A stretch of 64,000 nucleotides of DNA from the NCBI RefSeq assembly GCF_002078175.1, contig NZ_MWFK01000002.1, forward strand, positions 1,736,001 to 1,800,000, in the 5' to 3' direction. Origin of the DNA: Streptomyces sp. M41(2017) (GTDB lineage Bacteria > Actinomycetota > Actinomycetes > Streptomycetales > Streptomycetaceae). Of the stretch, positions 19,360 to 27,554 are shown one piece after another (position 1 is the first letter of the stretch; each line of letters opens with the position of its first letter). The position numbers and the translations under genes are program-made. Under the pieces are notes generated by a model, which searched no databases, was not told the origin of the DNA, and saw nothing but the letters and a program-made list of their open reading frames with translations.

Positions 19360-22032
19360 TTACTTGGCCGTCTCGGCGACGAGGCGCTGGACCGCGGCGA
19401 CGGCGTCGCCGACGGCGGCCGGGTTCTGGCCGCCGCCCTGGGCGACGTCCGGCTTGCCGCCGCCGCCACCGCCGAGGGTCTTGGCCGCGGCCCGCACCAG
19501 CTCGCCGGCCTTGAGCCCGCGCTCACGGGCGGCCTCGTTGGTGGCGATGACCGTCAGCGGCTTGCCGCCGGCCACGGTGAACAGGGCCACGACGGCGGCC
19601 CGTCCGCCCTGGATGCGGCCGCGCACGTCGAGCACCAGCTTGCGCAGGTCGTCGGCGCCGGTGCCGTCCGGTACCTGGCCGGTGACCAGGGCGACGCCGT
19701 TGACGTCCTGGGCGGACTCGACGAGACCGGCGGCGGCCTGGAGGACCTTCTCCGCGCGGAACTTCTCGATCTCCTTCTCGGCGTCCTTCAGCTTGCCGAG
19801 CATGGCGGACACCTTCTCCGGAAGCTCCTCGGCGCGGCCCTTGACCAGTTCCTGGAGCTGGGCGACGACCGTGTGCTCACGGGCGAGGAAGTTGTACGCG
19901 TCGACGCCGACGAGGGCCTCGATGCGGCGCACGCCGGAGCCGATGGACGACTCACCGAGCAGCTTGACCAGGCCGAGCTGCGCGGTGTTGTGCACGTGCG
20001 TGCCGCCGCACAGCTCCTTGGAGAAGTCGCCGATGGTCACGACGCGGACGCGCTCGCCGTACTTCTCGCCGAACTCGGCGATGGCGCCCTGCTTCTTGGC
20101 CTCGTCGATGCTCATGACCTCGGCCTCGACGTCCAGGTCGCGGGCGAGCACCTCGTTGATCTGCTGCTCGACGTCGGTCATGACGGCCGTGGGGACGGCC
20201 GACGGGGAACCGAAGTCGAAGCGGAAGCGGCCGGGCTGGTTCTCGGAGCCGGCCTGGGCGGCCGTCGGGCCCAGCGCGTCCCGCAGCGCCTGGTGCGTGA
20301 GGTGGGTCGCCGAGTGGGCGCGGGCGATGGCGGTGCGGCGGCGCACGTCGATGACGGCCTGGGCCTTGGCGCCGACGGTGGCCTCGCCGACCTGCACGAC
20401 GCCCTTGTGGACGTACACACCGGGAACGGGCTTCTGGCAGTCGCGGATCTCGATGATCGCGCCGGACTCGACCCGGATGCGGCCGGTGTCGCCGATCTGG
20501 CCGCCGCCCTCGGCGTAGAAGGGGGTCCGGTCGAGGACGATCTCGACCTCGTCGCCCTCGGTGGCGGCCGGGGAGGAGACGCCGTCGACCAGGATGCCGA
20601 CGATGGTCGACTCGCCCTCGGTGCGGTCGTACCCGATGAAGTCCGTCTCGCCGGCGGCGTCCGCGATCTGGCGGTAGGCGCCGAGGTCGGCGTGACCGGT
20701 CTTCTTGGCGCGGGCGTCGGCCTTGGCCTTGTCCCGCTGCTCCTTCATCAGGCGGCGGAACCCGTCCTCGTCCACCGAGAGGCCCTGTTCGGCGGCCATC
20801 TCCAGGGTGAGGTCGATGGGGAAGCCCCAGGTGTCGTGGAGCAGGAACGCCTTGTCGCCGGCGAGGACCGTGCCGCCGGACTCCTTGGTGTCGGAGATCG
20901 CGGTGTCGAGGATGTTCGTGCCGGCCTTCAGCGTCTTGACGAAGGCGGCCTCCTCGGCGAGGGCCACGGTCTCGATGCGCTGCCGGTCGCTGACCAGCTC
21001 GGGGTACTGCTGGCCCATCATCTCGATCACGACGTCGACGAGGTCCTTGACGACGAGACCCGTGGCACCGAGCAGGCGCATGTTGCGGATGGCGCGGCGC
21101 ATGATGCGGCGCAGCACGTAGCCGCGGCCCTCGTTGCCGGGGCTCACGCCGTCGCCGATGAGCATGACGGAGGTGCGCATGTGGTCGGTGACCACGCGCA
21201 GCGAGACGTCGGAGTCGGGGGCCGCCCCGTACTCGACACCGGTCAGCTCGGTGGCCTTCTTGATGACCGCCATGGAGGTGTCGATCTCGTACAGGTTCTG
21301 CACGTCCTGCAGGATCATCGCGAGACGTTCCAGGCCGAGGCCGGTGTCGATGTTCTTGCTGGGCAGCTCGCCGAGGATCTCGAAGTCCTCCTTCGAGATG
21401 CCCTCGCCGCGCTCGTACTGCATGAAGACCAGGTTCCAGATCTCCACATAGCGCTCGTCGTTGACGGCCGGGCCGCCCTCGACACCGAACTCGGGGCCGC
21501 GGTCGTAGTTGATCTCGGAGCACGGGCCGCAGGGTCCGGGGACGCCCATGGACCAGTAGTTGTCCTTCTTGCCGAGGCGCTGGATGCGCTCGGCCGGGAC
21601 GCCGATCTTGTCGCGCCAGATGGCCTCGGCCTCGTCGTCCTCCAGGTAGACCGTGATCCACAGGCGCTCGGGGTCGAGCCCGTAACCACCCTTGTCCCGG
21701 GGCAGCGTGAGCAGCTCCCAGGCGTAGGTGATGGCGCCTTCCTTGAAGTAGTCGCCGAAGGAGAAGTTGCCGCACATCTGGAAGAACGTGCCGTGCCGGG
21801 TGGTCTTGCCGACCTCTTCGATGTCGGGCGTGCGCACGCACTTCTGCACGCTGGTGGCGCGCGACCACGGCGGCTTGACCTCACCGAGGAAGTACGGCTT
21901 GAAGGGGACCATGCCGGCGGGGACCAGGAGCAGAGTCGGGTCGTCCGCGATGAGCGACGCCGAAGGGACGACGGTGTGACCGCGCTCCTCGTAGAAGCTC
22001 AACCAGCGGCGGCGGATTTCAGCCGACTCCAT
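19360..22032 (-). CDS. alaS: Alanyl-tRNA synthetase
   Basis: 890 residues, full length. Class II catalytic core at the N-terminus (MESAEIRRRWLSFYEERGHT, then RATSVQKCVRTPDIE and HGTFFQMCGNFSFGDYFKE). The editing domain carries HSATHLTHQAL and the zinc-type CGGTHVH. A C-terminal DHHA1 domain ends with a glycine-rich stretch (KTLGGGGGGKPD). It shares one base with the upstream DUF6167 stop (TGATG) and is followed 13 bases later by ruvX, forming a four-gene minus-strand unit with the two small genes upstream. Confidence 0.98.
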   Translation of the reverse strand: MESAEIRRRWLSFYEERGHTVVPSASLIADDPTLLLVPAGMVPFKPYFLGEVKPPWSRATSVQKCVRTPDIEEVGKTTRHGTFFQMCGNFSFGDYFKEGAITYAWELLTLPRDKGGYGLDPERLWITVYLEDDEAEAIWRDKIGVPAERIQRLGKKDNYWSMGVPGPCGPCSEINYDRGPEFGVEGGPAVNDERYVEIWNLVFMQYERGEGISKEDFEILGELPSKNIDTGLGLERLAMILQDVQNLYEIDTSMAVIKKATELTGVEYGAAPDSDVSLRVVTDHMRTSVMLIGDGVSPGNEGRGYVLRRIMRRAIRNMRLLGATGLVVKDLVDVVIEMMGQQYPELVSDRQRIETVALAEEAAFVKTLKAGTNILDTAISDTKESGGTVLAGDKAFLLHDTWGFPIDLTLEMAAEQGLSVDEDGFRRLMKEQRDKAKADARAKKTGHADLGAYRQIADAAGETDFIGYDRTEGESTIVGILVDGVSSPAATEGDEVEIVLDRTPFYAEGGGQIGDTGRIRVESGAIIEIRDCQKPVPGVYVHKGVVQVGEATVGAKAQAVIDVRRRTAIARAHSATHLTHQALRDALGPTAAQAGSENQPGRFRFDFGSPSAVPTAVMTDVEQQINEVLARDLDVEAEVMSIDEAKKQGAIAEFGEKYGERVRVVTIGDFSKELCGGTHVHNTAQLGLVKLLGESSIGSGVRRIEALVGVDAYNFLAREHTVVAQLQELVKGRAEELPEKVSAMLGKLKDAEKEIEKFRAEKVLQAAAGLVESAQDVNGVALVTGQVPDGTGADDLRKLVLDVRGRIQGGRAAVVALFTVAGGKPLTVIATNEAARERGLKAGELVRAAAKTLGGGGGGKPDVAQGGGQNPAAVGDAVAAVQRLVAETAK

Positions 22033-22388
22033 CAGTGGTCCTCATTCCGGTTGTACGTGTACGTCGTGTTCTCGATGTACTTGATCTGCTTGTCGATGCC
22101 GGGCTGCCCGGCTTCGCCGATCGCGGCGATCCTGCGCTGCGTGGGGAGTTCGGGGTCGGTGCGGCCGTTCAGGCCGAGCACCTCGCCGAGTTCGGCCTCC
22201 CGCTGGGCCATCCCGTCCCGGACGTCGAGGGCGAAGTCCTTGAGGCGGTGACCCGCGTCGATCGCCTTGTTGGCGGCCTGCGCCGCGAGGCTCTCGGGGG
22301 TCAGCGCCCGGATCTTGCGGTTGACCTTGGTGGTGGCCCATACACCCGCGGCTGCGCCTGCGGTGAACCAGAACGTACGGCGGAACAT
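22032..22388 (-). CDS. Small membrane-associated protein, DUF6167-like
   Basis: 118 residues, unknown function. It begins MFRRTFWFTAGAAAGVWATTKV, a single short hydrophobic helix, followed by a helical charged region (about 30-90) and a tail rich in Tyr/Asn. It looks like the actinobacterial DUF6167 family found beside alaS (from memory). The start lies 7 bases after the stop of the upstream DUF948 gene, and its stop shares a base with the alaS start, so its product is made with AlaRS. Confidence 0.8.
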   Translation of the reverse strand: MFRRTFWFTAGAAAGVWATTKVNRKIRALTPESLAAQAANKAIDAGHRLKDFALDVRDGMAQREAELGEVLGLNGRTDPELPTQRRIAAIGEAGQPGIDKQIKYIENTTYTYNRNEDH

Positions 22389-22395
22389 CGCTGCG

Positions 22396-22830
22396 TCAGT
22401 CCTTCTTCCGCTTTCCCCGCCGCGACGACGGGACGGTGCGACCCACGATCACGGTTCGCCGGGACGCCTTGTGGGGCTCGTTCTCTCGACGGCCTCCGAT
22501 GGCCCGGCGCACGCCGTAACCGAACGCCGCGACCTTGACCAGGGGGCCGCCGAAGGTGGAGGCGACGGTCGTCGACAGGGCCGACGCGTTCGACGTGACC
22601 TCCTGGACGTCCGACGCGATGGCGTCGACGCGGTCGATCTGGGTCTGCGCGGAGCGCACGGCCGCCGACGCGTCCGCCAGGAGCGGGACGGCCTGTTCAG
22701 TCACGTCCGCCACGAGCTTGGTGGTCGCCCGGAGCGTCTGGGCCAGCCTCGCCAGCGCGACGGCGAGGAAGGACACCAGGATCGCCCAGAACACGGCCAC
22801 CAGGATCCCGGCCACCTCACCACCGGTCAC
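22396..22830 (-). CDS. DUF948 domain membrane protein
   Basis: 144 residues, unknown function. An N-terminal membrane helix (about residues 6-28, VAGILVAVFWAILVSFLAVAL) is followed by a coiled-coil-like region with repeated Leu/Ala and Ser/Thr (about 30-100) and a strongly basic tail (SSRRGKRKKD). The architecture fits DUF948 proteins, which resemble the signalling-helix part of methyl-accepting proteins. It is the first gene of the minus-strand alaS unit and is divergent from the NB-ARC regulator. Confidence 0.8.
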   Translation of the reverse strand: MTGGEVAGILVAVFWAILVSFLAVALARLAQTLRATTKLVADVTEQAVPLLADASAAVRSAQTQIDRVDAIASDVQEVTSNASALSTTVASTFGGPLVKVAAFGYGVRRAIGGRRENEPHKASRRTVIVGRTVPSSRRGKRKKD

Positions 22831-22952
22831 TGTTGCACCCGCTCCCTGACTGCGTGCCTGATCATCGAAAAGTCGTCACCCGAGCCTATCGCGCCGACGC
22901 CGCGGCTCCGTACCGCATTACCGGCTGCCGCACCCGGAGTTGCGCGAAGCGA

Positions 22953-22982
22953 TTGTACGGAGTGCTCACAGGTCAGTACGCT
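22953..22982 (+). promoter_or_regulatory. Promoter of the NB-ARC regulator, probably leaderless; flanking inverted repeat
   Basis: A -35 TTGTAC (22953-22958) and a -10 TACGCT (22977-22982) are separated by 18 bp. The predicted start of transcription falls at about 22989-22992, at or beside the ATG at 22992, and no Shine-Dalgarno is present. An inverted repeat TACGGAG/CTCCGTA (22956-22962 and 22981-22987) overlaps both elements and could be an operator. Confidence 0.6.
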
Positions 22983-22991
22983 CCGTATCCC

Positions 22992-25160
22992 ATGCAGCGT
23001 TCTCAGCCCGCCCGGCGCTCCGCTCCCGCGACATCCGGCAATCTGCCCCTGGAACTCGACGCGTTCGTGGGGCGTTCGGCCGAACTGGCGCGGCTGGCCG
23101 AGCTGCTGGAAACGGTCAGGCTGGTCACGGTGACCGGGGTCGGTGGCGTCGGAAAGTCCCGTTTCGCGGTGCACGCGGCGGCGAGCGCGGAACGCCCGGA
23201 CGCGGTGCACCGCGTGGATCTGTCCGCCGTGCACGATCCGGGACTCGTCGAGTACGCGGTACTGGAGGCCCTCGGCCTGACGGACCACACCGCGAAGCCA
23301 CCGCGTCAGGTGCTGCTCGGCCATCTCGCCGACCGGCGCCTCCTGCTCGTGCTGGACGGCTTCGAGCACCTGGTGGAGGTGACCGCCTCGCTGGTGGCCG
23401 AGCTGCTGCGCAGAGCGCCGGAACTGCGGGTGCTGGCCGTGGGGCGCCGGCCGCTGGATCTCGCGGGCGAGCGGGTCTTCCCGCTGGCCCCGCTGGCCGA
23501 GGCGGAGGCGGCGGAGCTGTTCGTGGACCGGGCGGCGGCGCGGGTCCCCGGGTTCACGCTGGACGAGGGGAACCGGTCCGACGTCCGGGAGCTGTGCCGT
23601 CGCCTGGACGGGATCCCGCTGGCGGTGGAGCTGGCGGCCGGACGCCTCAGCGCCCTCTCCCCCGGTCAGTTGCTCGCGCGGCTGGAGGACCGGTTCCGGC
23701 TGCTGACCGGGGGCGGGCGGGACGCGCTGCCCCGGCATCAGACGCTGCGGACCGCGATCGGCTGGAGCCATGAGCTGTGCACCCCGGAGGAGCGCCTGCT
23801 GTGGTCGCGCCTGTCGGTGTTCGCCGGCCGGTTCGACCTGGAGGCCGCCGAGTACGTGTGCAGCGGGGACGGGCTGCACGCCGACGATGTCCTCGACGTA
23901 CTGGACGCGCTGCTCGCGCAGTCCGTGCTGTCCCGCGAGGAGACGGCGGCCGGGGTGCGCTACCGGATGCTCGACACGGTCCGGGCGTACGGCGCCGAGT
24001 GGCTGGAGGCGACGGGGGACGCGGAGCGGCTGCGCCGCCGGCACCGCGACTGGTACATGGGGCTCGCCACCTGGTGCGAGCTCGACTGGTTCTCCCCGCG
24101 CCAGGGCGAGGTCGCGGCGCGGGTCGAGACGGAACTGCCGAATCTGCGCTGTGCGCTGGAGTTCTCGCTGACCGAGCCGGACGACGCCCATCTCGGCCAG
24201 TACCTGGCGGGCGCCCTCTGGTTCTACTGGGTGGGCTGCGGCCGGCTCTCCGAGGGCCGGCACTGGCTGGAGCGCAGTGTCGAACTGGACGGCGACCGGG
24301 ACCAGTCGCGGCTGAAGGCCCTGTGGGTGCTCGGCTATGTGGCGGTCCTCCAGGGCGACTCGGTGCCCGCGCTGTCGGCGCTCCACGAATGCCGTGAGGA
24401 GGCGGAGCGCGCCGAGAACGCCGTGGCGATCGCGTACGCCGAGCACCGCACCGGCTGTCTGGCCCTGGTCACGGACGACATGACGCGCGCCGAGACGCTG
24501 CTGCGCTCGGCCCTCGACCGCTATCACGAGATCGGCGAGCTCAACAGCAACGTGCTGATGGGGCAGGTCGAACTGGCGATGGCGCTCGCCTTCCAGGGCG
24601 ATCTGCCGGGCGCGGTGAAACTCTGCGAGGACGTCCGCAGGGTCTGCGAGGACCACGGAGAGCGCTGGGCGCTCGGGTACGCGCTCTACGTCCTGGCGTA
24701 CGAGGCCCAGGCGGGCGGCGACCCCGGGCGCGCCCGGGACCTCCTGCGACGCGGGCTCGGTATCGCGCACGCCTTCCACGATCTGCTCGGCGCCGTCCTC
24801 GCGGTGGAGCTGCTCGCGCTGATCACGGTGGTGGAGGGCGATCCGGCCGAGGCCGCGCTGCTCCAGGGGGCCGCGTCGCGGATGTGGCCGTCGGTGGGCC
24901 TGCCGCTGTTCGGCTCGGCGTACTACAACGCGCCGCACGAGCGCTGCGCGTCGCTGGCCCGGCAGCTGCTGGGCGACGAGCGGTACGAGGCGTGCGTGCG
25001 GGAGGGGGAGCTGCTCGGGCAGGAGGCCGCCGTCGCCCGGGCGCTCGGCGGGGCGGGAACGCCGCCCCTCGGGGTGGTGCCGTCGCCGCGCAGACTGCCC
25101 CCGGACATGCGAAAGCCCGCCGTCTCCCCCACCGCGAAGGGCGGGGAGACGACGGGCTGA
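22992..25160 (+). CDS. NB-ARC/TPR-type ATPase regulator lacking a DNA-binding domain
   Basis: 722 residues. A STAND-type NTPase region with Walker A GVGGVGKS (49-56), a Walker B-like LLLVLDGFEHL and the GIPLAVELAAGRL motif of the NB-ARC/AfsR family, then a C-terminal helical repeat (TPR-like) region of about 350 residues. LuxR or SARP DNA-binding domains normally fused to such ATPases are absent at both ends. The ATG at 22992 is chosen because a promoter is positioned for a leaderless transcript. An upstream in-frame ATG lies ahead of the promoter. The final 15 or so codons form one arm and loop of a terminator shared with rpsD. The ligand and target are unknown. Confidence 0.85.
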   Translation: MQRSQPARRSAPATSGNLPLELDAFVGRSAELARLAELLETVRLVTVTGVGGVGKSRFAVHAAASAERPDAVHRVDLSAVHDPGLVEYAVLEALGLTDHTAKPPRQVLLGHLADRRLLLVLDGFEHLVEVTASLVAELLRRAPELRVLAVGRRPLDLAGERVFPLAPLAEAEAAELFVDRAAARVPGFTLDEGNRSDVRELCRRLDGIPLAVELAAGRLSALSPGQLLARLEDRFRLLTGGGRDALPRHQTLRTAIGWSHELCTPEERLLWSRLSVFAGRFDLEAAEYVCSGDGLHADDVLDVLDALLAQSVLSREETAAGVRYRMLDTVRAYGAEWLEATGDAERLRRRHRDWYMGLATWCELDWFSPRQGEVAARVETELPNLRCALEFSLTEPDDAHLGQYLAGALWFYWVGCGRLSEGRHWLERSVELDGDRDQSRLKALWVLGYVAVLQGDSVPALSALHECREEAERAENAVAIAYAEHRTGCLALVTDDMTRAETLLRSALDRYHEIGELNSNVLMGQVELAMALAFQGDLPGAVKLCEDVRRVCEDHGERWALGYALYVLAYEAQAGGDPGRARDLLRRGLGIAHAFHDLLGAVLAVELLALITVVEGDPAEAALLQGAASRMWPSVGLPLFGSAYYNAPHERCASLARQLLGDERYEACVREGELLGQEAAVARALGGAGTPPLGVVPSPRRLPPDMRKPAVSPTAKGGETTG
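25115..25157. terminator. Bidirectional terminator overlapping the regulator's stop codon
   Basis: A 15-bp inverted repeat (25115-25129 with 25143-25157) with a single mismatch and a 13-base loop. It lies inside the last codons of the plus-strand regulator and 42 bases past the rpsD stop on the minus strand, so it can serve both convergent genes. Confidence 0.85.
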
Positions 25161-25199
25161 CACTGACGCGCAGGTGGTGCCACGTCCGCCGGAAGAAGA

Positions 25200-25814
25200 T
25201 CAGCGGGCGTAGTACTCGACGACGAGCTGCTCGTCGCAGATCACCGGGATCTCCTTGCGGTTCGGCTCGCGGTCCAGGCGGAACGCCAGGGCCGGGAGGT
25301 TCACCTGGAGGTAGCGCGGGGTCTCACCGTCGGGGGCGAACCCACCGGCACGGGCGACCTCGAACAGGGTCTTGCTGCGGCTGCGCTCGCGGACCATCAC
25401 GACGTCGTCGGGACGGACACGGAACGACGGCTTGTCGACCTTGCCGCCGTTGACCTCGATGTGGCCGTGGACGACCATCTGGCGGGCCTGGTAGATCGTG
25501 CGGGCGATGCCCGAACGCAGCACCAGCGCGTCGAGACGGCGCTCGAGCTCGATGACCAGGGCCTCACCGGTCTTGCCCTGCGTCTTGGCGGCACGCTCGT
25601 AGGCGCGGACGAGCTGACGCTCGGACACGTCGTACTGCGCGCGCAGACGCTGCTTCTCCAGCAGACGGACCTTGTAGTCCGAGTTCTGCTTGCGGCCTCG
25701 GCCGTGCTCGCCCGGCGGGTAGGGGCGGGCCTCGAAGTACTTGACGGCCTTCGGGGTCAGCGCGATGCCGAGGGCACGCGACTTCTTGACCTTGGGGCGG
25801 GACTGGTTCGGCAT
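25200..25814 (-). CDS. rpsD: 30S ribosomal protein S4, cysteine-free (zinc-independent) form
   Basis: 204 residues. S4 nucleates 30S assembly on 16S rRNA. The N-terminal region (MPNQSRPKVKKSRALGIALT) lacks the four-cysteine zinc site of many S4 proteins, and the only Cys is in VICDEQ near the end. The S4 RNA-binding domain spans about 95-160 (RLDALVLRSGIARTIYQARQ). The gene stands alone, outside the rpsM-rpsK-rpoA operon, with a long structured upstream region that could carry autoregulation. It converges on the NB-ARC regulator and shares its terminator. Confidence 0.97.
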   Translation of the reverse strand: MPNQSRPKVKKSRALGIALTPKAVKYFEARPYPPGEHGRGRKQNSDYKVRLLEKQRLRAQYDVSERQLVRAYERAAKTQGKTGEALVIELERRLDALVLRSGIARTIYQARQMVVHGHIEVNGGKVDKPSFRVRPDDVVMVRERSRSKTLFEVARAGGFAPDGETPRYLQVNLPALAFRLDREPNRKEIPVICDEQLVVEYYAR

Positions 25815-26154
25815 GAACCAAACACCTCATGTTTCGGATGCGAATACGGCTTCACCAGGGTTAGGGGAGGTCGCAATCCGCAGCCCGGGAAACCCTTCCC
25901 GTCGACGTGAGGATCCACGTGGGCGGGGCGGGCAGCCGCTCCTGGGTCTGGGCACATACGTGCAGCACGCGAGTGACCCACCGACCGGTCCCGGAGATCC
26001 GGGTGGTGGTGGGTTGCCCGCGACACCTTCGACGGTGCGCGACGCTCCTGGAATCCCTCCATGACGGCAGGGGCTCCGGCTGAATGTCCCGTTCTGGTGG
26101 TGCCGACCGGAGCCGGACACGGGACGCAGCGCTTCGAGACATCGTACAGGGTGC
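25815..26154 (-). promoter_or_regulatory. 340-bp non-coding region upstream of rpsD with several hairpins
   Basis: No convincing gene. On the minus strand a -10-like TACGAT (26146-26141) follows the rarA stop, with a weak TCGAGG at -35 spacing. Downstream come a 7-bp GTCCCGT/ACGGGAC stem (within 26085-26124), a compound hairpin at 25976-26014 (outer ACCCACC/GGTGGGT, inner CCCGG/CCGGG), an ACGTG/CACGT pair near 25905-25920 and a 6-bp hairpin at 25886-25901. If transcription starts near 26134, rpsD has a leader of about 320 nt, which could act as an S4-responsive or other regulatory leader (inference). Confidence 0.5.
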
Positions 26155-27516
26155 TCAGGAGCGCCCTCGACCGAGGTGCTTCCTCGTCCACTCCACGGCG
26201 TCCGCGTAGCGCGCCTCGGATCCGTGGCGGGTCGGGGTGTAGTACTCCCGGTCCTTGAGCTCCTCCGGCGCGTACTGCTGGGCGGCGATGCCTTCGGGCA
26301 GGTCGTGCGGGTACACGTAGCCCTGGGCGTGGCCGAGCTTGGCCGCGCCCTTGTAGTGCCCGTCGCGCAGATGGGTCGGCACGGGTCCCGCGTGGCCCTT
26401 GCGGACGTCCTCCAGGGCGGCGCCGATGGCGGTCGTCGCCGCGTTGGACTTCGGGGCGAGGGCGAGGGCGATCGTCGCGTGGCTCAGGGTGAGCGCGGCC
26501 TCGGGGAAGCCGATCATCGCGACCGCCTGGGCGGCGGCGACGGCCGTCGGCAGCGCGTTCGGGTCGGCGAGGCCGATGTCCTCGCTGGCGGAGATCATCA
26601 GGCGGCGGGCGATGAAGCGGGGGTCCTCGCCGGCGTCGATCATCCGGGCGAGGTAGTGCAGGGCGGCGTCCACGTCGGAGCCGCGGATGGACTTGATGAG
26701 CGCGCTCGCCACGTCGTAGTGCTGGTCGCCGTCGCGGTCGTACGTCACGGCGGCGCGGTCGACCGTCTCCTCCAGGGTCTGGAGGGTGATCTCCGGCTCG
26801 CCCTTGTCGAGAGCCGCGCCGGCGGCGGCCTCCAGCGCGGTCAGGGCCCGGCGGGCGTCTCCGCCGGCGATCCGCAGCAGGTGCTCCTCGGTGTCCTCGG
26901 GGAGGCCGACGGCGCCCTTGAGGCCGCGCTCGTCATCAAGGGCCCGGCGCAGCAGCGCGCGCAGGTCGTCGTCGGTGAGCGGTTCCAGGGTGAGGAGCAG
27001 GGAGCGGGAGAGCAGGGGGGAGATCACCGAGAAGTACGGGTTCTCGGTGGTGGCGGCGATCAGGGTGACCCAGCGGTTCTCGACGGCGGGCAGCAGGGAG
27101 TCCTGCTGGGCCTTGCTGAAGCGGTGGATCTCGTCGAGGAAGAGGACGGTCTCCTTGCCGAAGCCGCCGGTGGCCCGGCGGGCGCCGTCGATGACGGCGC
27201 GCACCTCCTTGACGCCGGCGGTGATCGCGGAGAGCTCGACGAATCGCTTCTCGGTGGCTTTGGAGACGACGTACGCGAGGGTCGTCTTTCCGGTGCCGGG
27301 CGGGCCCCAGAGGATCACCGAGGACGGCCCGGCCGGACCGCCGCCGCCCTCGGCGACGAGTCTGCGCAGGGGTGAGCCCGGCTTCAGCAGATGCTGCTGG
27401 CCCACGACGTCGTCGAGGGTGCGCGGGCGCATCCGCACCGCCAGGGGACTGCTGGACGGGTCCTTCTCCTGGCGTTCTTCTGCTGCGGCGGTGAACAGGT
27501 CGGGCTCCACGTCCAA
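26155..27516 (-). CDS. rarA: Replication-associated recombination protein A (RarA/MgsA ATPase)
   Basis: 453 residues. AAA+ clamp-loader-like ATPase acting at stalled forks. Walker A is in ILWGPPGTGKTTLAYVV, Walker B in VLFLDEIHRF, sensor 1 in LIAATTENPYFS. The C-terminal tetramerisation domain includes HYDVASALIKSIRGSD and ARRLMISASEDIGLADP. Length is normal. It lies 38 bases downstream of the VKOR-family gene in the same direction. Confidence 0.96.
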   Translation of the reverse strand: MDVEPDLFTAAAEERQEKDPSSSPLAVRMRPRTLDDVVGQQHLLKPGSPLRRLVAEGGGGPAGPSSVILWGPPGTGKTTLAYVVSKATEKRFVELSAITAGVKEVRAVIDGARRATGGFGKETVLFLDEIHRFSKAQQDSLLPAVENRWVTLIAATTENPYFSVISPLLSRSLLLTLEPLTDDDLRALLRRALDDERGLKGAVGLPEDTEEHLLRIAGGDARRALTALEAAAGAALDKGEPEITLQTLEETVDRAAVTYDRDGDQHYDVASALIKSIRGSDVDAALHYLARMIDAGEDPRFIARRLMISASEDIGLADPNALPTAVAAAQAVAMIGFPEAALTLSHATIALALAPKSNAATTAIGAALEDVRKGHAGPVPTHLRDGHYKGAAKLGHAQGYVYPHDLPEGIAAQQYAPEELKDREYYTPTRHGSEARYADAVEWTRKHLGRGRS

Positions 27517-27554
27517 AACCCTATGTCACGCCACTGACAATCCCCGCGGGGCGG

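Noticed and set aside
22827..25163. 778-residue minus-strand open frame opposite the NB-ARC regulator
   Set aside because: The plus strand encodes recognisable Walker A and NB-ARC motifs; the antisense product has only low-complexity Arg/Gln/Leu content.
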